Positions 18,264 to 27,811 of a stretch of 64,000 nt of DNA are shown piece by piece. The notes under the pieces were generated by a model. The model made no database searches and was not told where the DNA came from. It saw nothing but the letters and a program-made list of their open reading frames with translations. The stretch is from Alkalilimnicola ehrlichii (GTDB taxonomy: Bacteria > Pseudomonadota > Gammaproteobacteria > Nitrococcales > AK92). The stretch covers positions 16,240-80,239 of the forward strand of contig NZ_NFZV01000021.1 in assembly GCF_003399765.1 (NCBI RefSeq), read 5' to 3'. Each line of letters opens with the position of its first letter. The stretch's first letter is position 1. The translations under genes were made by a program, and so were the position numbers.

Positions 18264-18740
18264 TTGGTTGAGCCGACCTTGACGGAGGCTCGCGAGCTGG
18301 GCATCCGATTACTTGCCCGGCGCGAGCACTCCGTTCGCGAGTTGCGGCGGAAAATGCGTGCGCGGGAGCTTCCTGACGCTGTGATCGAGGAAGCCTTGGC
18401 GCAACTACAAGCGGAACGCTTGCTCAGCGACGAGCGTTTCGCGGAAGAATTCGCCCGGAGTCGACGCAGTCAAGGTTACGGGCCTGTGCGTATCGTTGCG
18501 GAATTGCGCGAGCGCGGGGTCGAGAAAAAGCCATCAGAATTGACGGAAACGGATGAGGAAGTTTGGGCCGGGTTGGCGGCTGCCGCCCGGCTCAAGCGTT
18601 TCGGGCCAGGTGCGCCTGAGACTATAAGGGAGCGGAATCGGCAGTTTCGTTTTCTCAGTAATCGGGGGTTCACCGCTGAGCAGATCCGCCAGGCCTTTAC
18701 GGCGGCCGCATCCGGCGAGGATGTTAACTTTAACGAATAG
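18264..18740 (+). CDS. recX: regulatory protein RecX
   Basis: 158 residues from a TTG start two bases after the recA stop. The protein consists of three-helix repeats ([20 protein letters not shown], then [15 protein letters not shown]) and an [11 protein letters not shown] element near the C terminus. RecX binds RecA filaments and limits their extension. The tight spacing with recA suggests co-transcription with rare-codon initiation keeping the level low. Confidence 0.92.
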   Translation: MVEPTLTEARELGIRLLARREHSVRELRRKMRARELPDAVIEEALAQLQAERLLSDERFAEEFARSRRSQGYGPVRIVAELRERGVEKKPSELTETDEEVWAGLAAAARLKRFGPGAPETIRERNRQFRFLSNRGFTAEQIRQAFTAAASGEDVNFNE

Positions 18741-18753
18741 TGAAGCTTTGCCC

Positions 18754-21354
18754 ATGAAGAGCAGCGCAGATATTCGCCAAGCCTTTCTGAATTTCTTTTC
18801 GGAACGCGGCCATCAGGTCGTGTCCAGTAGTTCGCTTGTACCCGGCAACGATCCAACCTTGCTCTTCACCAACGCCGGTATGGTGCAGTTCAAGGATGTT
18901 TTTACCGGTCGCGAGAAACGCCCCTATACGCGAGCGACCAGTTCTCAGCGGTGCGTGCGTGCCGGCGGCAAGCATAACGATCTGGAAAACGTCGGTTATA
19001 CCGCGCGCCACCATACTTTCTTCGAGATGCTGGGCAATTTCAGCTTCGGCGACTACTTCAAGCACGATGCGATCCGCTACGCCTGGGAGTTTCTCACCGA
19101 GGTCGTGAAACTGCCGCCGGAGCGTTTATGGGTAACGGTTTACGAAGAGGACGACGAGGCTGCCGATATCTGGCTGAAAGATGTGGGCGTCGATCCGAAC
19201 CGCTTTTCGCGAATCGGTGCAAAGGATAATTTTTGGTCTATGGGCGATACCGGGCCTTGTGGTCCGTGCACCGAGATCTTTTACGACCACGGGTCGGAGG
19301 TTGCCGGCGGCCCTCCAGGAACGCCCGAAGAAGACGGCGATCGTTACATCGAGATCTGGAATCTCGTGTTCATGCAGTACGACCGCAGTGCGGACGGCAG
19401 CATGACGCCATTGCCGGCGCCTTCGGTCGATACCGGCATGGGCTTAGAGCGTCTGGCGGCAGTTGTGCAGGGCGTTCATAGCAACTACGAGATCGATTTG
19501 TTCCGTCGCCTTATCGGGGCGGCTGCGGAGTTGGCAGGGCGGTCGGGCGAGGACAATAGCTCGCTGCGGGTTATCGCCGATCACATCCGTGCCTGCGCGT
19601 TTTTGATCGCCGACGGCGTGTACCCGAGCAACGAAGGGCGGGGTTATGTCCTGCGTCGGATCGTGCGCCGGGCTATTAGACATGGCTACAAGCTCGGGAT
19701 CGATAAAGTATTCTTCTATCGTTTGGTAAGCCCGTTAGTGGACGAGATGGGGGCCGCCTATCCGGAGCTGACTGCGGCACGCGAGCAAGTCGAGCGGGTG
19801 TTGCAGCAGGAAGAGGAGCGTTTCCGGGAAACGCTGGAGCAGGGCATGAAACTGCTCGACGAAACGTTGGCGAACCTGACGGAAAAGCGGATTCCCGGCG
19901 AGACCATATTCCGTTTGTATGACACCTATGGCTTTCCCGTCGATTTGACAAACGATGTGGCGCGGGAGCGGGGTTACGAACTCGACGAGGTCGGCTTCGA
20001 AGCGCACATGGAAGCGCAGCGAGAGCGCGCCAGATCGGCCAGCCAGTTCAAGGCAGACTATAGCGCCGCCGCGGCGTTCGAAGGTCGTTCGGAGTTTACC
20101 GGCTACGACAGTTGCGAGGGTGGCGGCAAAGTGCTTGCGCTGTATCGCGAAGGTAAGACGGCAAAGGAACTGGCTGCGGGCGAGGAGGGGATGGTTATTC
20201 TGGACCGGACGCCCTTTTATGCCGAGTCCGGCGGGCAAGTCGGCGACAAAGGTGTGTTATTGGCGCCGGGCGTCGAGTTCGACGTTACCGATACAGTGAA
20301 ATTTGGCGACGGTCATGGCCATCTTGGACGGGTGCGAGCAGGTTCGTTAGCGCTGGGCGCCGAAGTCGTGGCGCGTGTCGACGGAGCTAATCGCCAAGCG
20401 ACCATGCTAAATCATTCCGCCACCCATTTGCTGCACGCAGCACTTAGGCAAGTCCTTGGGGAGCATGTCGTACAAAAGGGCTCGTTGGTTGCCCCTGACC
20501 GTTTACGCTTCGATTTTTCCCATTTCGAAGCGGTGAGCGACGACCAGCTGGTTGAGCTTGAGCGCTTGGTGAACGCCTGGATTCGTGCCAACGCAGCGGC
20601 GGATATTCGTCGTATGGGCTACGACGAAGCTATTGACTATGGTGCTATCGCGCTGTTCGGCGAGAAGTATGGCGATGAAGTGCGAGTATTGCGCTTCGGC
20701 GATTTTTCCACCGAGCTTTGCGGCGGAACGCATGTCGGTCGCACGGGGGATATCGGTTTCTTCAAGATTATCGGCGAAAGCGGCGTTGCTGCGGGTATTC
20801 GTCGTATCGAGGCAATCACCGGGGACGAGGCTGTCGCTTGGGCCGAGGATAGCGAGCGGCGCCTCGACCGGTTGGCCAAAGCGCTGAAGGCCAGTCCGGA
20901 CACGGCGGAGGTCAAGTTGAATCAACTGCTTGACCGGAGTCGCCAGTTGGAGAAAGAACTGGAGCGGTTACAACAAAAACTGGCGAGCAAGGCTGGAGCT
21001 GATTTGGCCTCGCAAGCGGTGGATGTCGGCGGAATCAAAGTATTGGCGGCGCAGCTCGATGCCGGGCAGGCCAATGCTATGCGCGAAACCGTCGATCAGC
21101 TCAAGAACAGCTTGGGTAGCGCAGTCGTTTTGTTGGCCGCGGTAAAGGATGAGAAGGTGCGGTTGGTGGCCGGGGTTACCAAAGATTGCACCGATCGGGT
21201 GAAGGCCGGTGAGTTAGTCAACCACGTCGCCGCGCAAGTAGGCGGCAAAGGCGGTGGACGTCCCGATTTTGCGCAGGCGGGCGGCTCCGAGCCGAGCAAG
21301 TTGCCGCAGGCGTTGGAAAGCGTCGTGGAGTGGGTGAACGCGAAGTGCGGGTAA
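18754..21354 (+). CDS. alaS: alanyl-tRNA synthetase
   Basis: 866 residues from the ATG of [12 protein letters not shown], the usual AlaRS start; the frame is open 33 bases further up, inside recX. The class II catalytic core ([17 protein letters not shown]), tRNA-recognition domain, editing domain with zinc ligands HSATHLLH and CGGTHVG, and C-terminal C-Ala domain with [15 protein letters not shown] are all present. It charges tRNA-Ala and clears mischarged Ser or Gly. It lies downstream of recX. Confidence 0.97.
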   Translation: MKSSADIRQAFLNFFSERGHQVVSSSSLVPGNDPTLLFTNAGMVQFKDVFTGREKRPYTRATSSQRCVRAGGKHNDLENVGYTARHHTFFEMLGNFSFGDYFKHDAIRYAWEFLTEVVKLPPERLWVTVYEEDDEAADIWLKDVGVDPNRFSRIGAKDNFWSMGDTGPCGPCTEIFYDHGSEVAGGPPGTPEEDGDRYIEIWNLVFMQYDRSADGSMTPLPAPSVDTGMGLERLAAVVQGVHSNYEIDLFRRLIGAAAELAGRSGEDNSSLRVIADHIRACAFLIADGVYPSNEGRGYVLRRIVRRAIRHGYKLGIDKVFFYRLVSPLVDEMGAAYPELTAAREQVERVLQQEEERFRETLEQGMKLLDETLANLTEKRIPGETIFRLYDTYGFPVDLTNDVARERGYELDEVGFEAHMEAQRERARSASQFKADYSAAAAFEGRSEFTGYDSCEGGGKVLALYREGKTAKELAAGEEGMVILDRTPFYAESGGQVGDKGVLLAPGVEFDVTDTVKFGDGHGHLGRVRAGSLALGAEVVARVDGANRQATMLNHSATHLLHAALRQVLGEHVVQKGSLVAPDRLRFDFSHFEAVSDDQLVELERLVNAWIRANAAADIRRMGYDEAIDYGAIALFGEKYGDEVRVLRFGDFSTELCGGTHVGRTGDIGFFKIIGESGVAAGIRRIEAITGDEAVAWAEDSERRLDRLAKALKASPDTAEVKLNQLLDRSRQLEKELERLQQKLASKAGADLASQAVDVGGIKVLAAQLDAGQANAMRETVDQLKNSLGSAVVLLAAVKDEKVRLVAGVTKDCTDRVKAGELVNHVAAQVGGKGGGRPDFAQAGGSEPSKLPQALESVVEWVNAKCG

Positions 21355-21415
21355 ACGTTCAACTACTGGATTATTTATTGTTTAATATGGCCCGTTTCAG
21401 GCAAGTGCAAAATTT

Positions 21416-22660
21416 ATGGCTCTAATCGTACAGAAATATGGCGGTACCTCCGTTGGCACTACGGAACGTATCAAGAACGTAGCGTCCAAGGTTTGCGCCA
21501 GCCGTGAAGCCGGTAACGACGTCGTGGTCGTCGTCTCTGCTATGAGCGGCGAGACCAACCGTTTGATCGGCTTGGCAAAGGATGTGAATCCGAAAACGCC
21601 GGCGCGCGAGTTGGACGTTCTTCTATCCACCGGCGAGCAGGTTACCATCGCGCTGCTTACCATGGCGTTGGAGCAGTTGGGTTGTCCGGCTCGCTGTTAT
21701 ACCGGCGCTCAGGTGCGAATTCTGACCGATAGCGCGCACAGTAAAGCGCGAATTCAGGATATCGACGCCGAAGTGATCGGCAACGATCTCAAGCAGGGGC
21801 GGGTAGTGGTGGTTGCCGGCTTCCAAGGGGTCGACGAGACCGGCGCGATTACCACGCTGGGGCGCGGTGGCTCGGATACGACGGCTGTCGCCTTGGCGGC
21901 TGCCCTGGGCGCGGATGAGTGCCAGATTTTTACCGACGTCGATGGCGTATATACCACCGATCCGCGGGTCGTGAGCAAAGCGCGGCGTCTTGAACGCATC
22001 ACCTTCGAGGAAATGCTCGAGATGGCCAGCTTGGGCTCTAAGGTGTTGCAGATTAGGGCGGTGGAATTCGCCGGCAAATATAAGGTGCCGCTGCGGGTAC
22101 TCTCCAGCTTCAAAGAAGGCCCCGGCACCCTGATTACCTTTGAGGACGACGATATGGAAGAACCGCTCATATCCGGCATTGCATTCAGCCGCGACGAAGC
22201 TAAATTGACCGTGCTCGGTTGCCCGGATAAGCCCGGTATCGCTTGGAGTATTCTCGGCCCGATTTCCGAAGCGAATATCGAAGTCGATATGATCGTTCAG
22301 AACATTAGTAATGACGGCCTGACCGATTTTACTTTTACCGTACATCGTAACGACTACGATCGGGCGCTGGAAATTCTGGAAAGGACCGCAAAAGACATGG
22401 GTGCCCGGGAAGTATATGGTGATACCAAGATCATCAAGCTCTCCTTAGTGGGTGTCGGTATGCGCTCGCACGCCGGCGTAGCCTCTCTTATGTTCCGCTC
22501 CCTGGCCGACGAGGGGATAAATATCCAAATGATTTCCACCTCTGAGATAAAGATCTCGGTTGTGGTGGACGAAAAGTACTTAGAATTAGGCGTGCGTGCA
22601 CTGCATACCGCTTTCGATCTCGATGACGAAAACGGTACTGCGACAGTAGAAGGCAGCTGA
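21416..22660 (+). CDS. lysC: aspartate kinase
   Basis: 414 residues, single-domain kinase followed by two ACT domains. The kinase begins VQKYGGTSVG and has the substrate motif TLGRGGSDTTAVALA. The ACT pair (VLGCPDKPGIAWSIL; LVGVGMRSHAGVA) is the site of lysine/threonine feedback. It catalyses the first step toward Lys, Met, Thr and diaminopimelate. No strong ribosome site is seen. The order alaS-lysC-csrA is conserved in many gammaproteobacteria. Confidence 0.96.
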   Translation: MALIVQKYGGTSVGTTERIKNVASKVCASREAGNDVVVVVSAMSGETNRLIGLAKDVNPKTPARELDVLLSTGEQVTIALLTMALEQLGCPARCYTGAQVRILTDSAHSKARIQDIDAEVIGNDLKQGRVVVVAGFQGVDETGAITTLGRGGSDTTAVALAAALGADECQIFTDVDGVYTTDPRVVSKARRLERITFEEMLEMASLGSKVLQIRAVEFAGKYKVPLRVLSSFKEGPGTLITFEDDDMEEPLISGIAFSRDEAKLTVLGCPDKPGIAWSILGPISEANIEVDMIVQNISNDGLTDFTFTVHRNDYDRALEILERTAKDMGAREVYGDTKIIKLSLVGVGMRSHAGVASLMFRSLADEGINIQMISTSEIKISVVVDEKYLELGVRALHTAFDLDDENGTATVEGS

Positions 22661-22946
22661 GGCAGTGTCCGGGGCTCTGGCGACTTGTTCTAGCCAAGCG
22701 ATTACATGGACCGGTTATGCCGATTTAGGAATACGGGTACTTGTATATGTCGAATACGGCATCGGTTTGGTTATACATAGGTCGGGTCAGAGCACGTATA
22801 AGCACAGTTGTTAAAATGCGACCGAAGCGCTTTCGCGCCGAGAGAGGAATAGTGGCGGCCCGTCTGCGCGCTACCTCGGACGATAAGCCGGTTGTCTTGG
22901 CTGGTGTGGGGGTTCCCGGGCTGGCAGGAGTAATGAGGAGAGGGAG

Positions 22947-23159
22947 ATGCTGATTCTCACGAGACGGGTTGGCGAGACGCTGATGATTGGTGACGAAGTA
23001 ACGGTCACCGTGCTAGGCGTCAAAGGCAACCAAGTACGTATAGGGGTTAATGCGCCGAAGAATGTTTCCGTGCATCGGGAAGAAATCTACGAGCGCATTC
23101 AAAGAGAGCGTGAGGGTGGAGCGGAAGCAGCTAATCGCGATACTTCCACAACGGAATAA
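22947..23159 (+). CDS. csrA: carbon storage regulator CsrA
   Basis: 70 residues starting [16 protein letters not shown] with the conserved [15 protein letters not shown] core and [10 protein letters not shown]. CsrA is a homodimeric RNA-binding protein that blocks or activates translation at GGA motifs. GAGGAGAGGG lies right before the ATG. It precedes tRNA-Ser and tRNA-Arg as in related genomes. The c-di-GMP and capsule genes nearby are typical kinds of CsrA targets elsewhere, but nothing here shows direct control. Confidence 0.96.
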   Translation: MLILTRRVGETLMIGDEVTVTVLGVKGNQVRIGVNAPKNVSVHREEIYERIQREREGGAEAANRDTSTTE

Positions 23160-23245
23160 ACACGGCCTTTACGAAGGCGATGTTTTACCGTATCCTAGGC
23201 GCCCGTTGTTGGTGAGCAGCTAAAAGCTCTTGCCAACAACTATAC

Positions 23246-23338
23246 GGAGAGATGGCCGAGTGGCTGAAGGCGCTCCCCTGCTAAGGGAGTATGGGTATAA
23301 AACGCCCATCGAGGGTTCGAATCCCTCTCTCTCCGCCA
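23246..23338 (+). tRNA. tRNA-Ser(GCT)
   Basis: 93 nt with long variable arm. Acceptor GGAGAGA pairs with TCTCTCC, the anticodon loop CTGCTAA gives GCT, the T-loop is GGTTCGAATCC, and CCA is encoded. It reads AGC/AGU serine codons. Confidence 0.97.
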
Positions 23339-23405
23339 AATAATTTAGTTGGTTATTAGGGATTGACGAAGACGCTAATAATCGACATAATTCGCACCCA
23401 ACAAC

Positions 23406-23482
23406 GCGCCCGTAGCTCAGCTGGATAGAGTACCTGGCTACGAACCAGGCGGTCGGAGGTTCGAATCCTTCCGGGCGCGCCA
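23406..23482 (+). tRNA. tRNA-Arg(ACG), island attachment site
   Basis: 77 nt. Acceptor GCGCCCG pairs with CGGGCGC, the anticodon is ACG (CTACGAA), and CCA is encoded. It reads CGU/CGC/CGA after A34 modification. Its 3' end is repeated at 30372-30387 and, in altered forms, at 23527-23550 and 23641-23668, marking it as the integration target of the following island. Confidence 0.97.
23464..23479 (+). repeat. attL-like core in tRNA-Arg 3' end
   Basis: AATCCTTCCGGGCGCG, identical over 16 bases to 30372-30387. tRNA 3' ends are standard targets of tyrosine integrases, and the two copies bound the 24-30 kb island. Confidence 0.7.
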
Positions 23483-23488
23483 TTTAAG

Positions 23489-23519
23489 AAAACCGATGCA
23501 AATGCATCGGTTTTTTTTT
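23489..23519 (+). terminator. terminator after the tRNA genes
   Basis: AACCGATGCA and TGCATCGGTT arms with almost no loop, followed by nine T residues. It ends the csrA-tRNA-Ser-tRNA-Arg transcript. Confidence 0.88.
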
Positions 23520-23550
23520 GCGTTTCGCGCCCGGAAGGGTTCGAACCTCC
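23514..23550 (-). repeat. inverted copy of the tRNA-Arg 3' end
   Basis: On the minus strand 23527-23550 matches the tRNA T-arm and acceptor strand at 23 of 24 bases. Its outer part (23514-23538) is an exact 25-base reverse complement of 30375-30399. The right-end att copy therefore resembles this inverted copy more than the tRNA itself in its flank. Confidence 0.75.
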
Positions 23551-23640
23551 AATGAACAAGTGGGTTCGACGGGCGCGACGTAGTCGTGCCGAACGGCGGA
23601 GCATAGCGGAGCCGGCCCGTAGGGCCGACCGCAGGTCGGT

Positions 23641-23668
23641 AATTCTTCCCTGCGCGGCATTTAAGAAA
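23641..23668 (+). repeat. degenerate direct copy of tRNA-Arg 3' end plus flank
   Basis: Aligned without gaps to 23464-23491, 24 of 28 bases agree, including CATTTAAGAAA beyond the tRNA. This suggests an older or nested integration event at the same tRNA. Confidence 0.55.
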
Positions 23669-23675
23669 GTAAAAA

Positions 23676-23713
23676 ACAGCCGGTTAGAGTGACTGCTCTA
23701 GCCGGCTGTTTTA
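23676..23713. terminator. second strong hairpin terminator at the island left end
   Basis: Arms ACAGCCGGTTAGAG and CTCTAGCCGGCTGT (14 bp with one G-T) around GTGACTG, with A-run before and TTTT after; usable in both directions. The integrase remnant reading leftward ends in it. Confidence 0.82.
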
Positions 23714-24009
23714 TTTCCCGCAGCCTTGCGGGAATTTTGCGGGAGTTCTCCTACCACCCGCAGTAACGTGACCTTCCTCGTCGTCGCTTCCGTCAGTCTG
23801 TCCACCGCGTCCACAAGCTCCTGAAGCTTCCCAGGCGAGTAGGGCGCCGTTGATGTCCCGGTTAGTGTGCCCGAGCAACACCTGGCGCGTCTCCTGCGGC
23901 ACCCCGGCGGCCAGCCAACGCCTGGCGATCTGCAATAACCCGCTACGTCGCCGGAGTCGATCAAACAGGCAGGACTCCCGCCTGTGTGGCGTCCTACCCC
24001 ACGTGACAA
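23698..24009 (-). pseudogene. tyrosine integrase, C-terminal remnant
   Basis: On the minus strand, RQVLLGHTNRDIN followed in another frame by YSPGKLQELVDAVDRL matches the end of a phage/island tyrosine recombinase: the last catalytic His and the Tyr region. The catalytic domain ahead of it is missing, and the frame change here is not of the single-base-deletion kind seen elsewhere. It is therefore a genuine decayed integrase next to its tRNA target. The island is probably no longer mobile by itself. Confidence 0.65.
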
Positions 24010-24012
24010 CTC

Positions 24013-24954
24013 TCAATGCGGCACTGCCAGGCCTGCCACCCGTTCAGGGGGTAACAGCGTCAGCAAGGCTTTCATCTCACGCACCTCCTCGCCGGGCGGC
24101 CGGCCGAAGAAGCGCTTGAACTCACGGCTGAACTGCGAAGGGCTCTCGTAGCCCACCCGAGCGGCCGCCGCCGCTGCAGGCAAGCCATCCCGGATCATCA
24201 GCATTCGCGCCTGATGCAGTCGCGTCGATTTGATGTACTGCAGAGGGGTGGTTTGCGTCACCGCCTTGAAGTGCACATGAAAGACCGCTGTGCTCATGCC
24301 GACTTCGCTGGCCAGGTACCCCACCTCCAACGGCTCGGCGTAATCCTCGTGGATGCGGTGCAACGCCTTGGCGATTCTGCCGAACTGGCCCTGCTGGGCC
24401 AGCGCCGCGCGCACGCTGCCGCCCTGCTCACCGACCAGCACCCGGTAGCAGATCTCCCGCACGATACTGGGCGCCAGCACCTGTGCCTCCGTTGGCGAGC
24501 CAAGTGCCTCGAGCAGCCTGAGCGTGGCATCTGACATCGGCGCATCGAGCGGCGTGGAGAGCATGCCCCGCGGCGGTGCCGCCGAGCATGCGTCCGGCTG
24601 GTCCAACATGAAGGCCAGCTCCGCCACCACGGACATGTTCAGCCGAATTGAAATGGCCAGCAGCGGCTCCTCGGGACTAGCCTCGGTATCCGAGGTAAAG
24701 GGCAGCGGCACCGACAGCACGAGATAGTGCAGGGCATCGTAGAGATACACTTCATCGCCCAGGTAACCTCGTTTGCGCCCTTGGCACACGATCACGATGC
24801 TCGGCTCGTACAACACCGGGGTGAGCTTCAGCGGGCGGTCCGAGCGCATGAAGCGCACCTCGTTCAGCAGCGACTGGGTATACCCCTCTTGCGGCGCTAG
24901 CCGATACAGCAGTTCGATCATTCGCTCTTGGGAATCGAAAGTAGGTCGTGTCAC
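24013..24954 (-). CDS. AraC family transcriptional regulator
   Basis: About 313 residues. The N-terminal AraC_N-type cupin region (LYEPSIVIVCQGRKRGYLG) precedes a C-terminal double helix-turn-helix (VGYLASEVGMSTAVFHVHFK; AAARVGYESPSQFSREFKRF). I use a GTG at 24954 with GAGGA upstream, giving MTRPTFDSQE as in relatives; a longer TTG start at 24999 is possible. It is divergent from the SDR-decarboxylase genes, which it probably controls. Three TTAGGCA repeats lie in the shared intergenic region. Confidence 0.88.
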   Translation of the reverse strand: MTRPTFDSQERMIELLYRLAPQEGYTQSLLNEVRFMRSDRPLKLTPVLYEPSIVIVCQGRKRGYLGDEVYLYDALHYLVLSVPLPFTSDTEASPEEPLLAISIRLNMSVVAELAFMLDQPDACSAAPPRGMLSTPLDAPMSDATLRLLEALGSPTEAQVLAPSIVREICYRVLVGEQGGSVRAALAQQGQFGRIAKALHRIHEDYAEPLEVGYLASEVGMSTAVFHVHFKAVTQTTPLQYIKSTRLHQARMLMIRDGLPAAAAAARVGYESPSQFSREFKRFFGRPPGEEVREMKALLTLLPPERVAGLAVPH

Positions 24955-24983
24955 CACGTGGTAGTCCTCGCTTTTCGCCTCAC

Positions 24984-25050
24984 TTAGGCATTTAGGCAAA
25001 TTTTTCTCGCAAAAGACACCTTAAAAGCACCTCGTCAATAGGATTAGGCA
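24984..25050. promoter_or_regulatory. TTAGGCA direct repeats between araC-type gene and SDR
   Basis: TTAGGCA occurs at 24984-24990, 24992-24998 and 25044-25050. Directly repeated half-sites suit AraC-type regulators, and the position between the divergent regulator and SDR genes fits. Binding is inferred. Confidence 0.4.
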
Positions 25051-25188
25051 ATGTTGCAATAGAAATGGCTCTGTCGGCTTGCAGTGCGCCTCCGTAGGCT
25101 TACCACAACAACGACGCTCTTGCTCGTGGATCGATTATCCGAGCCCCGCGAGAGAGTCATCCCAAGCCACCCATACGGAGTTATTCTG

Positions 25189-25911
25189 ATGAGCAAAGTC
25201 ATTCTTCTCACCGGCGCCAGCAGCGGCATTGGCGAGGCCACCGCGCGGTTGCTGGCCAAACAAGGCCATCGGCTGGTCATCGGCGCACGCCGTACTGAGC
25301 GCCTGGGAGCGCTGGCCCAGGCCATGCGTGCCGAAGGCGGCAACGTGGAGTATCGTTTGCTGGACGTCACCCAGCGCGAAGACGTGCAAGCCTTCGCCGA
25401 TGCCGCGCTGGAGATGCATGGTCGCATCGACGTGATCATCAACAATGCCGGCGTCATGCCGCTCTCGCCCCTGGCCTCGCTCAAGGTCGAGGAGTGGGAT
25501 CGCATGATCGACGTCAACATTCGCGGCGTGCTGCACGGAATCGCCGCCGTACTGCCCACCATGCAGGCCCAGGGCGGCGGGCAGGTGATCAACATCTCCT
25601 CCATCGGCGGGCTCTACGTGGTGCCCACCGGCGCCGTCTACTGTGCGACCAAGTTCGCCGTGCGGGCCATTTCCGACGGGCTGCGCCAAGAGAACGACAA
25701 GCTGCGCGTCACCTGCGTCTATCCCGGCGTGGTGGAGTCGGAGCTGGCCGACACCATCACCGATGCCGGCGCCGCCGAGGCGATGAAGAGTTTCCGCCAG
25801 ATCGCCCTCAAGCCCGACGCGATCGCCGCAGCCATCGCTCACGTCATCGCCCAGCCCGACGAGGTGGACACCAGCGATATCGTGGTTCGTCCCACCGCAA
25901 GCCCGGCATGA
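25189..25911 (+). CDS. SDR family oxidoreductase
   Basis: 240 residues, classical short-chain dehydrogenase: cofactor motif TGASSGIGEA, NNAGVMPLSPL, catalytic Ser in ISSIGG, and YxxxK in YCATKFA. An Arg in GARRTERL after the second beta strand suggests NADP(H). GGAG lies 8 bases before the ATG. It begins a four-gene run with the carboxymuconolactone decarboxylase-like and Atu4866-like genes. Substrate unknown. Confidence 0.9.
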   Translation: MSKVILLTGASSGIGEATARLLAKQGHRLVIGARRTERLGALAQAMRAEGGNVEYRLLDVTQREDVQAFADAALEMHGRIDVIINNAGVMPLSPLASLKVEEWDRMIDVNIRGVLHGIAAVLPTMQAQGGGQVINISSIGGLYVVPTGAVYCATKFAVRAISDGLRQENDKLRVTCVYPGVVESELADTITDAGAAEAMKSFRQIALKPDAIAAAIAHVIAQPDEVDTSDIVVRPTASPA

Positions 25912-25937
25912 GCCCAGCCGCTTCGAGGAAAACTCCA

Positions 25938-26414
25938 ATGCTCTCATTTTCCACACGGCGCAAATCCGTGCTCACCGGGGGCGCCCTCATTGCCTCCGCG
26001 CTCCTGCCCTTCACGGTGCAGGCGACAACGACCGAAGCGCGCAGCGCACGAGGCGCCGAGATGATCCGTCATCTCAACAACGGCGAAGCGCAGCCGAACC
26101 TCGAGGCCATGCGCGAGGAGTTTCCCTTCCTCGCCGAAGCGACGGAGGCCTATGCCTTGGGCGACGTCTGGGGGCGGGATGTGCTCGACAATCGCACGCG
26201 ACAGCTGGCAGCTGTCGCCGCTATGGCGGCCCTGGGTGAAACCGGCCTCATGCGCGTTCATGCCGGCTACGCGCTCAATGTCGGCGTTACGGAAGAGGAG
26301 TTGAAGGAGATCGTTTACATGATCACCGTACCAGCCGGGTTTCCGCGTGCCATTGCCGCCTCGCAAGCGCTTTCCGAGCTGTTCTCGGAGCGACGCTCAA
26401 GCGTTGTCGAGTAA
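25938..26414 (+). CDS. carboxymuconolactone decarboxylase family protein, exported
   Basis: 158 residues. An N-terminal RRKS followed by a hydrophobic stretch (VLTGGALIASALLPF) suggests a signal peptide, possibly Tat-type. The CMD-like domain follows (LDNRTRQLAAVAAMAALG, then VTEEELKEIVYMI), but the CxxC of the AhpD subgroup is absent. Such proteins decarboxylate or detoxify small molecules; the role here is unknown. GAGGAAAAC precedes the ATG, 26 bp after the SDR stop. Confidence 0.85.
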   Translation: MLSFSTRRKSVLTGGALIASALLPFTVQATTTEARSARGAEMIRHLNNGEAQPNLEAMREEFPFLAEATEAYALGDVWGRDVLDNRTRQLAAVAAMAALGETGLMRVHAGYALNVGVTEEELKEIVYMITVPAGFPRAIAASQALSELFSERRSSVVE

Positions 26415-26417
26415 TTG

Positions 26418-26768
26418 ATGATGTCCACCAGACACGGCCTTCAACCGAGAGCGCTACTGTACGTCGTTCTTACCACTGTCTTGATGCACGGCGGCGTACA
26501 GGCGGAAAACTTACAAGGAGATCTCCCCATGGCAGACCACCCTTATGTCGGGATGTGGGTCACCGACGATGGTTACATTCGCCACGAACTGCTGCCTAAC
26601 AATCGCTACGACGAAGCCCGCGGCGAGCGCGAGAGTGCCTACCAGGGCCGCTACCGTGTGACCGGCAATTACATCGAATACTGGGACGACACCGGTTTCA
26701 CCGCTGACGGTGAGTTCATCGATGGCGTGCTCTACCACGCTGGTATGGTGCTACGGCGGAAAGAGTAG
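26418..26768 (+). CDS. Atu4866-like small exported protein
   Basis: About 116 residues. A signal-peptide-like start (LLYVVLTTVLMHGGVQA) is followed by the compact domain known from Agrobacterium Atu4866 (HPYVGMWVTDDGYIRHELLP, then YQGRYRVTGNYIEYWDD). Family function is unknown; the fold is a small beta barrel. ATGs at 26418 and 26421, and the internal MADHPYVG with AAGGAG ahead of it at 26529, are all possible starts. It follows the CMD-like gene almost without a gap. Confidence 0.8.
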   Translation: MMSTRHGLQPRALLYVVLTTVLMHGGVQAENLQGDLPMADHPYVGMWVTDDGYIRHELLPNNRYDEARGERESAYQGRYRVTGNYIEYWDDTGFTADGEFIDGVLYHAGMVLRRKE

Positions 26769-26868
26769 TATTCGCAGGATTAAAAAACCTTCACACACAT
26801 AGCCGCAGGGGTTGCATATTGAACATTAAAAAAACTACGTTCTAACAATCGGTGCACCTCTTATTCTC

Positions 26869-27308
26869 ATGTCCTTGAATCCTTTTGTGCACGCTGAGAA
26901 ATATCACGGCGCCGGTTCACAAGAGGTCTTCAATAAAGCACTCATTGAACAGGCCTTCGATAACTGGCAGCAGGGGGCAGGGGATTTTTCGACCTATTAT
27001 CAGAGAATGCCAAGTGGACGATCATTGGCTCCAGCCCGATTTCGGAGACCTATCGCTCCAGGCAAGAGTTGATCGATCACTCTATCAAACCAATTAACGC
27101 TCGCTTGGCCACGCCAATCACGCCCTATGTACGAAAGATCATTGCGGAAGAAAACATCGTAGTAGTGTTTTGGGATGGAAGCGCCACTACGCTAGATGGA
27201 AACCGCTATGACAATAACTATGCGTGGCATATGGTCATGGAAGAGGGAGAGATCACAGAGGTCACAGCATTTCTCGATACCTGGAAGCTGACAAAGCTTC
27301 TTGAGTAG
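26869..27308 (+). CDS. NTF2-like / SnoaL-like family protein (frame interrupted)
   Basis: Two frames joined by one restored base near 27005 give a 146-residue protein of the nuclear transport factor 2-like fold. The first part has VFNKALIEQAFDNWQQG; the second has KWTIIGSSPISETYRSRQEL and VVVFWDGSATTLDG. Members of this group often sit beside SDR genes of this kind and have cone-shaped ligand pockets. No strong ribosome site was seen. Confidence 0.72.
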
Positions 27309-27811
27309 CGAAGCCAAGACTCGGCAGCCTGGACTCGCCGCCACTCTCCAGGAGTGTAGACCCTGGCTGTCGCGGCTGTATCACAGCTCGCCCGGGGAGA
27401 GAGAGAAAACAAGCCGTCAATACGGGGTGTCTTTTATGAACCCCGGATTCAACGACGAAGTGCAACACGATGGAATTGCGGTAGAGGTGGGTGAGGTGCG
27501 TTAGCATCAGCAGTATGGACATGGTCACCGCACAGCTGTTGACAGGTCAAGAAACCATCGGAGACATGTCTTCGGTAAACTGGAAACGTTGCTGAAGCCT
27601 TCGTGCCGAAAGCGGCAGCGAGGACTACCGAAACTGAATATGCGGCTTTCGCCGCTGCCACACTGAAGCTCTCATGATCGCACCGTCGTAATCACCAACA
27701 ACACCGGTCAGCCCATGGTGACGCACATTAAGCTGGCGCTCTTCGCCCGCGGCACCAACATCCACGCCGACGACATCACCGCAGCGAACCTGCTCGAAGC
27801 GAGCACAAGAC
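27309..27811. other. no confident gene between NTF2-like and SDR genes
   Basis: The sequence contains short broken frames only. A plus-strand open stretch near 27670-27840 (TVVITNNTGQPM, then KLALFARGTNI) may be the tail of a decayed gene ending at the terminator that follows; I do not recognise it. The minus-strand SDR frame runs into this area. Confidence 0.4.

Larger units (their letters stand above)
23483..24012. other. island left end, no intact gene
   Basis: 530 bp between tRNA-Arg and the AraC gene. It holds two terminators, an inverted and a degenerate direct copy of the tRNA 3' end, and an integrase remnant, listed separately. Confidence 0.7.

Noticed and set aside
21623..22345. 240-codon minus-strand frame opposite lysC
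   Set aside because: lysC is intact and canonical on the other strand.
22741..22953. 70-codon frame just before csrA
   Set aside because: No ribosome site or family resemblance and it overlaps the csrA start; more likely the csrA leader.
23220..23483. Open frames covering the tRNA-Ser and tRNA-Arg genes
   Set aside because: Translation of tRNA sequence, not protein-coding.
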